The notes under the pieces are model-generated. The model made no database searches and was not told the origin of the DNA. It was given only the letters and a program-made list of their open reading frames with translations. A program made the translations under genes and the position numbers. Shown here piece by piece: positions 1 through 3,438 of a stretch of 5,005 nucleotides of DNA. Numbering within the stretch: position 1 is the stretch's first letter; every line of letters starts with the position of its first letter. Source of the DNA: Lentisphaerota bacterium (GTDB taxonomy: Bacteria; Verrucomicrobiota; Kiritimatiellia; JAAZAB01). The DNA is taken from positions 1 to 5,005 of the forward strand of contig JACPGN010000306.1 in the NCBI GenBank assembly GCA_016182435.1. The letters are read 5' to 3'.

Positions 1-966
1 GCCCCCGGGCATCATGATCGCCAATGTGTTTCGGCAATATGCCGCCACGTCCGGGGGCGCGCCGAACGCAACCGGGCCGGCGGTGCGGATGCACCCGTGA
101 AAGGCCAGCCGCCCGCCGAAAGTATTTTTAAGGTAGGCCGGCGACATGTCTTTGGCTTCCGGTTGGAGAGTGTCCACGGCGTCAATACCCATCTCAATAA
201 AGTCCTCGTAGGCCCAACTTGAAGAGCCGCAGGTGTGGATCATGACCCGGGCGCCGAAAGCTTTCCCGAGATCAACCAGCAACTGAAAGCGCGGGCGAAC
301 ATGTTTCTTGAAGATGTTCATGGAAATCATGGGGCGATCCTGTAAGCCCAGGTCCTCGCTGAGCCATAGAATATCAATGCCCCCCCGGGCGGCTTCGAGC
401 GTCCGCCGCGCGATTTCCATCTGGAAACCGAACCGGCGGTCGGCCAGCAGCCGCCCGGCCGGGTTATCGGTGATGAGATCTATCAGCGTCTGCTCCATGC
501 CGCGCAGCATGCCGTTGCCGTTGATCAAATCCCCATAGCACAGCAGGCCAACCGCGTATTCGCGGTAACGCTGACACTGGTTGCGGACTTCCGAGAAGTC
601 ATATTGATTCGCCTCGGGCATGATCCAGTTGGCAACGGCCTCTTCGTCGGCGTCCTTCAGTGGAAAATCGCAGTAGTCCCAGTATCCGCCGCTCTCATGC
701 TCGATCCAACGGCAGTGAATACCCATATTGTCCACCTTGATATCCCGTTCGGGAATGTCCTGGTGCAGCCTTGGTCCCCGGTACTCAGCAGCGACGCTGC
801 GGAAATCCACGCCAAGCGCTCGACGCAATCCCTCGTCATCGTCGGCGGCCAGCCCGAAATGCTCTTTAAGACGCCGATCAATGCCCGGGTTTGCCTCGTA
901 ATTCACCGGAACCCGGTCGGCGGCGTTGCGCGAGAGCGTTATGAGAACACGATCTTTCGAGGTCAT
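1..966 (-). CDS. URO-D superfamily protein, methyltransferase-like (3' end beyond window)
   Basis: This open frame runs uninterrupted for 322 codons from ATG at 966 to the left edge; its C-terminus is outside the window. The N-terminus (MTSKDRVL, then ADRVPVNYE at residues 16-24) matches the usual opening of uroporphyrinogen-decarboxylase-superfamily proteins. An HTCGSS motif (H244, C246) corresponds to the His-X-Cys zinc site of corrinoid methyltransferases such as MtaA/MtbA. The FGAPPDV and MMPGG stretches near the visible end also fit. The Arg-rich N-terminal substrate loop of true HemE (PVWxMRQAGR) is absent, so haem synthesis is unlikely. Cytosolic; no signal peptide or membrane segment is seen. 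A likely role is methyl transfer involving a corrinoid protein, but substrate and partner are unknown. The start at 966 is chosen by homology; no good Shine-Dalgarno lies close to it (AGGAGA at 993-988 is 21 bases away). An in-frame ATG at 1038 would add 24 unconserved residues encoded by the hairpin region. Family call is confident, function is not. Confidence 0.85.
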   Translation of the reverse strand, partial: MTSKDRVLITLSRNAADRVPVNYEANPGIDRRLKEHFGLAADDDEGLRRALGVDFRSVAAEYRGPRLHQDIPERDIKVDNMGIHCRWIEHESGGYWDYCDFPLKDADEEAVANWIMPEANQYDFSEVRNQCQRYREYAVGLLCYGDLINGNGMLRGMEQTLIDLITDNPAGRLLADRRFGFQMEIARRTLEAARGGIDILWLSEDLGLQDRPMISMNIFKKHVRPRFQLLVDLGKAFGARVMIHTCGSSSWAYEDFIEMGIDAVDTLQPEAKDMSPAYLKNTFGGRLAFHGCIRTAGPVAFGAPPDVAAYCRNTLAIMMPGG

Positions 967-980
967 ATCTTGTGCTTGTG

Positions 981-1017
981 AAAATCGTCTCCTGCCACCT
1001 CGCGTGGCAGGATTTTT
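981..1017. terminator. Strong hairpin between the M55 and URO-D genes; possible terminator or attenuator
   Basis: A perfect 9-bp stem (TCCTGCCAC at 990-998 with GTGGCAGGA at 1004-1012) closes a 5-base loop. On the plus strand it is followed directly by five T (1013-1017), the classic intrinsic-terminator shape, although no plus-strand gene lies upstream. On the minus strand, the direction of the genes, the hairpin is followed by GACGA and then four T (984-981), a weaker tail. It may end the DUF1015-M55 transcript, act in both directions, or be a 5' leader structure of the URO-D gene. Its 3' arm on the minus strand contains AGGAGA. Confidence 0.5.
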
Positions 1018-1056
1018 GCAACTGACTCGCGCAAGCATCTGAAAGTCCAGGCGCGG

Positions 1057-1911
1057 TCACTTGCCGCGGTCCGCCGGCTGTGCTGCCGCCACTGGCCTGG
1101 CTGCCACCGGCAGATTCATCAATGCGATGATACTGTGGGGATGCTTATCCACGGTCTCAAAGGGCGGGATGTCGCCGTTTCTGCGGAAGCGGCAGATACG
1201 GGTGTAGGGCCCAACGAGGTCGGGATAACGGAATGATCCGGGGGCCTGTTTCAACTTCGCAATCACCGCACACGCCGCCGGCCGGATCAGGGCTCTCACC
1301 TTCCTGGGCGACTGGTGACTGGCGCTCAGTTTGGCCTTGCGGTAGGCATCAGTGTCCAATTCGTCAAGCCCGTCGGGAAGGAGGCCGCGCTTGCCGGAGA
1401 CACAGACCACCCCGGGTGTAAGCGCTTCGACTTCTTCAACCAGCGCCTGCTCCCCGCAGGCCAGGATCGTTGGAATGCCCAGTTCCATGGCGCACAGGGC
1501 CAACTGTCCGTACTCGCCGATGGAAACACCATTAACCCGCAGATCAATGTAATTGAACCACTGGGTATGGGTGATATGCGAAAACGCTGTCCCCGCCTTG
1601 GCATGCTGTCCGACGAAGGCCAGGCCGGAAAACGATTTATCTAAGCCCCACGGCCAAACCTTCTCCCCGCGGCCCCGCGCCAGCCAGGCGCGCTCATCCA
1701 GAAGCTCAGGATCAATGCCGCCGGCTCCGTGGCCGTCCAACACCACGATCTCTTCCGCTCCGCCGGACGCAAAACCTTCAATCGCCGCGTTGACTTCCTC
1801 GGTAAGGAGCCGCATTCCCTTGGCATAGAACCGGCCCTCAGGTTGCACCCAGTCATCGTGATTCAGAACGCCGGTCACTCCCTCCATGTCGGTCATTATC
1901 ATGATTTTCAT
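1057..1911 (-). CDS. M55 family D-aminopeptidase, DppA-like
   Basis: Predicted zinc-dependent D-aminopeptidase of 284 residues (B. subtilis DppA, which cleaves D-Ala-containing peptides, is about 274). The signature S/T-x-D-x-E-G is present as TDMEG with D8 and E10. Further candidate metal or catalytic residues sit in the expected order and spacing: H61 in LDGHGAGG, H103 in GQHA, H112/H115 in SHITHT, and E133 in GEYG. This suggests an intact dinuclear zinc site. No signal peptide is seen, so it should act in the cytosol, probably recycling D-amino-acid peptides from cell wall or diet; the exact substrate is inferred. The start at 1911 is chosen because MKIMIMTDMEG aligns with the family N-terminus and AAGGGA (1926-1921) lies 9 bases upstream. 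A longer open frame up to 2010 only adds residues overlapping the upstream gene. It lies 13 bases downstream of the DUF1015 gene, in the same operon. The last 20 or so residues are an Ala/Pro-rich tail of no evident function. No peptide transporter genes, the usual dpp partners, are visible. Confidence 0.92.
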   Translation of the reverse strand: MKIMIMTDMEGVTGVLNHDDWVQPEGRFYAKGMRLLTEEVNAAIEGFASGGAEEIVVLDGHGAGGIDPELLDERAWLARGRGEKVWPWGLDKSFSGLAFVGQHAKAGTAFSHITHTQWFNYIDLRVNGVSIGEYGQLALCAMELGIPTILACGEQALVEEVEALTPGVVCVSGKRGLLPDGLDELDTDAYRKAKLSASHQSPRKVRALIRPAACAVIAKLKQAPGSFRYPDLVGPYTRICRFRRNGDIPPFETVDKHPHSIIALMNLPVAARPVAAAQPADRGK

Positions 1912-1920
1912 TGCCAGTTT

Positions 1921-1927
1921 TCCCTTA
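1921..1927 (-). promoter_or_regulatory. Ribosome binding site of the M55 gene overlapping the DUF1015 stop codon
   Basis: AAGGGA (1926-1921) lies 9 bases before the ATG at 1911 and shares bases with the TAA stop of the upstream gene (1927-1925). The overlap argues for translational coupling of the two genes and fixes 1911 as the M55 start. Confidence 0.7.
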
Positions 1928-3142
1928 AAAGGTGTGCACCAACACTCCGTCGCGCAGCTTGGGCTCAAACCAGGTGCTCTTGGGCGGGAGGCATTGACCT
2001 TGGTCGGCAATCGTCATCAACTGGCTGATCGTCACGCCCGCCAGGGAAAAGGCCGCGGCAGCTTGCCCCGCTTTAACCAGCCGTTCCAATTCCGCTACGC
2101 CGCGAATGCCGCCGATAAATTCAATGCGCTTGTCCGTGCGCGGATCGCTGATGCCCAGGATCGGCGCCAGCAGGTTGTCTTGCAGGATACTGACGTCTAA
2201 AGCCGAAACTGGGGCAGCGTTCTCCTGCGGCGCCCAACTCATTCCCAACCAGCGCCCGCCCAGGAACATGGCGATCTGCCCTGGTCCTGGCGGAATCGCT
2301 CCGGCGTTAGCGGTCAGCCTGAACCGCCGGCCAACGGCTTCCAGAAAAGCGGCCTCGGTCAAGCCGTTCAAATTGCGGACACAGCGGTTATAGGGCAGAA
2401 TCTTGAGCTGACTGGCCGGAAACAAGACGACGGGAAACCAGTTATATTCTTCCTGACCCGTGGGCATTTGCTCTTGAGCGCGCAATTGCTCGGCTACGCG
2501 CGCTGCGGCCGCCGCGCGGTGATGCCCATCGGCAATATAGACTCCCGGCGCACTTTTAAACGCTTCAACCAACTTCCGGCTATTACCCGCGCGCCAAATA
2601 ACATGCCGAACGCCGTCGGCGGCCGTGAAATCATAAAGCGGCGGCTGCGCTTCGACAACCTGAACGAGCGCGTCTACCGCGGGCTGATCGCGATAAGCCA
2701 GGAACACCACTCCCGTATGCGCGCGCAACTCCAGGATATGCCGGAGACGGTCGGCTTCCTTGTGGGCAAGAGTTTTCTCATGCTTTTTAATCCGCAGCGC
2801 CGTGTAATCATCAACGTGGCAACAAGCGGCAACCCCGCGCTGGACATGGCCTTGCCACTCCTGGCGATAGACAAAAAGTTTTGGCGAGCTTTCCTGGACA
2901 AGCGTGCCGCGCTTTTGCAGGGTCTTAAAATTTTCACGGGCTTTGGCGTAAACTTGATCGGCATAAGGCGGCATTGATTCGGGTAGATCAATTTCCGCGC
3001 GGGTAACATGCAGAAAACTGAGCGGTTTGCCCAGGACTTGGGCCGCCGCTTCGGCGCGGTCCACCACATCATAAGGCACGCTGGCTACCTCAGCCGCAAC
3101 CGCCGCAGCTGGCCGCCAAGCCTTAAAGGGCTGAATACGCAT
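1925..3142 (-). CDS. DUF1015 family protein
   Basis: A 405-residue cytosolic protein of the uncharacterised DUF1015 (COG4198) family, full length for the family. Recognisable conserved blocks in order: IQPFKAWRP at residues 3-11, SVPYDVV at 21-27, HVTRAE at 45-50, HEKT at 121-124, the hallmark YIADGHHR at 202-209, LDVSILQ at 315-321 and the C-terminal PPKSTWFEPKLRDGV at 386-400. The biochemical function is not established. Members elsewhere often lie beside serine-biosynthesis genes, but none is seen here. The DGHHR block superficially resembles the DGHHR-type motif of ParB/SerK-like folds, which is inference only. ATG at 3142 is preferred because AGGGA (3151-3147) lies 4 bases upstream and the product then begins like its family. 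The GTG at 3154 would add only four residues and has no binding site. It is first gene of the minus-strand operon, 13 bases ahead of the M55 gene, and is divergent from leuS. Confidence 0.93.
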   Translation of the reverse strand: MRIQPFKAWRPAAAVAAEVASVPYDVVDRAEAAAQVLGKPLSFLHVTRAEIDLPESMPPYADQVYAKARENFKTLQKRGTLVQESSPKLFVYRQEWQGHVQRGVAACCHVDDYTALRIKKHEKTLAHKEADRLRHILELRAHTGVVFLAYRDQPAVDALVQVVEAQPPLYDFTAADGVRHVIWRAGNSRKLVEAFKSAPGVYIADGHHRAAAAARVAEQLRAQEQMPTGQEEYNWFPVVLFPASQLKILPYNRCVRNLNGLTEAAFLEAVGRRFRLTANAGAIPPGPGQIAMFLGGRWLGMSWAPQENAAPVSALDVSILQDNLLAPILGISDPRTDKRIEFIGGIRGVAELERLVKAGQAAAAFSLAGVTISQLMTIADQGQCLPPKSTWFEPKLRDGVLVHTF

Positions 3143-3178
3143 GGGATCCCTCACAATGACAAGCTATGGAAAGAAATA
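3143..3178 (-). promoter_or_regulatory. Short 5' leader of the DUF1015 gene
   Basis: Only 36 bases separate the DUF1015 start from the palindromic element at 3179. The leader holds AGGGA (3151-3147) as ribosome binding site and an AT-rich stretch, but no convincing -35/-10 pair. Any promoter probably overlaps or lies inside the element, so the insertion may have replaced or displaced the original promoter. This is inference from spacing. Confidence 0.3.
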
Positions 3179-3222
3179 GTAACTATTCAGATGGCACCGG
3201 AATGCAATGGACACATCAAGAA

Positions 3223-3241
3223 AGCGCCACAGTGTGACGCT
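3223..3241. repeat. 19-base dyad, copy 1, inside the candidate MITE
   Basis: The core GCGCCACAGTGTGACGC (3224-3240) is palindromic around the central G at 3232 with one mismatch, and A3223/T3241 extend the pairing. It shares the 13-mer CACAGTGTGACGC with copy 2. It may be an arm hairpin of the mobile element or a binding site for a dimeric protein; the sequence does not decide. Confidence 0.6.
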
Positions 3242-3284
3242 CTACAGTAACACATCCGGGCTCGGCAATCTTCTGTAGCGCGTC
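3236..3284. repeat. Inner inverted repeat of the candidate MITE
   Basis: GACGCTCTACAG (3236-3247) and CTGTAGCGCGTC (3273-3284) are inverted copies matching at 11 of 12 positions around a 25-base loop. With the terminal repeats and the two dyads this lets the element fold as a branched, nested structure when single-stranded or transcribed. Confidence 0.6.
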
Positions 3285-3297
3285 ACAGTGTGACGCG
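3279..3297. repeat. 19-base perfect dyad, copy 2, inside the candidate MITE
   Basis: CGCGTCACAGTGTGACGCG is a perfect palindrome of 9-bp half-sites around the central G at 3288, 56 bases from the centre of copy 1. The half-site order (TCACA then TGTGA) is the reverse of a CRP site (TGTGA-N6-TCACA), so it is not a CRP box. Confidence 0.65.
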
Positions 3298-3334
3298 TCC
3301 CTGTGAGCACCTGAATAGTTACTGGAAATATATC

Positions 3335-3436
3335 ATGGCAGCCTGGAGCTGTCATTTTATTAATGCAATTAGCGCAGTTTTAATTATAGTAGCGCGCATT
3401 CTCTTTGGCCTAAGAGCAGCGCGGCAGCCAGGATAA
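3335..3436 (+). CDS. Possible 33-residue leader peptide upstream of leuS (weak)
   Basis: ATG at 3335 opens a 33-codon frame ending in TAA at 3434-3436, two bases before the leuS ATG. A weak GGA (3324-3326) lies 8 bases upstream. The predicted peptide has a hydrophobic centre (INAISAVLIIVARILFGL, residues 9-26) that could be a membrane segment, followed by a basic tail. Its Leu codons are TTA, CTC and CTA, unlike the CTG-rich neighbour gene. It might be a coupled leader peptide, but a frame this short in AT-rich DNA is easily fortuitous, and a promoter candidate lies inside it. No homolog is recognised. Confidence 0.15.
   Translation: MAAWSCHFINAISAVLIIVARILFGLRAARQPG
3353..3392 (+). promoter_or_regulatory. 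AT-rich region, probable leuS promoter
   Basis: This is the most AT-rich stretch of the window and lies 45-85 bases before leuS. TATAGT (3385-3390) could serve as a -10 box; no good TTGACA-like -35 is found at 16-18 bases, the nearest being TTAATG at 3360-3365 with 19-base spacing. The call rests mainly on composition and position. Confidence 0.3.
3393..3423 (+). promoter_or_regulatory. Interrupted hairpin in the leuS leader
   Basis: CGCGC (3393-3397) can pair with GCGCG (3419-3423), and CTCTT (3401-3405) with AAGAG (3412-3416), separated by a 3x2 internal loop and closed by a 6-base loop. It ends 6 bases before the leuS ribosome binding site AGGA (3430-3433). No T-run follows, so it is not a terminator; it could tune translation or mRNA stability. 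No T-box sequence, the usual leader of aminoacyl-tRNA synthetase genes in Firmicutes, is present. Confidence 0.3.
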
Positions 3437-3438
3437 TT

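Larger units (their letters stand above)
3179..3322. mobile_element. Candidate 144-bp MITE with 12-bp terminal inverted repeats
   Basis: The ends are perfect inverted repeats: GTAACTATTCAG at 3179-3190 and CTGAATAGTTAC at 3311-3322; the pairing extends one base outward on each side. Aligned in register, the outer flanking 8-mers are AAGAAATA (3171-3178) and TGGAAATA (3323-3330), identical at 6 of 8 positions, as expected for an ageing 8-bp target duplication. An end starting GTAA and an 8-bp duplication are features known for the IS66 family, so an IS66-type transposase may have moved it in trans. The interior encodes nothing; it contains two dyads and an inner inverted repeat (separate entries). 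It sits in the spacer between divergent genes. The alternative is a host regulatory palindrome, but the length and the near-duplicated flanks favour a mobile element. Confidence 0.6.

Noticed and set aside
604..981. A 125-residue plus-strand open frame
   Set aside because: It is antisense to the URO-D gene, whose product matches its family across this stretch; the plus-strand translation resembles nothing recognised.
967..1038. In-frame ATG at 1038 for the URO-D gene
   Set aside because: It would translate the hairpin and add a 24-residue stretch not expected in the family; no clear ribosome binding site precedes it. It is not fully excluded, because the 966 start also lacks a good site.
1912..2010. 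Upstream extension of the M55 gene to 2010
   Set aside because: The 33 extra residues precede the conserved MKIMIMTDMEG start, overlap the DUF1015 coding region, and a good ribosome binding site exists at 1926-1921 for the start at 1911.
3192..3206. Sigma-54-like TGGCAC...TGCA sequence
   Set aside because: The GG and GC dinucleotides are 9 rather than 10 bases apart, a spacing that abolishes sigma-54 recognition, and it lies inside the candidate mobile element about 230 bases from leuS.
3223..3297. CRISPR or CRP-site interpretation of the repeated CACAGTGTGACGC
   Set aside because: Only two copies are present, each palindromic and embedded in a larger inverted repeat. The half-site order is opposite to CRP boxes.
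3324..3438. T-box leader for leuS
   Set aside because: No T-box core such as TGGNACCGCG, no terminator with a T-run, and the leader is too short for the specifier stem.
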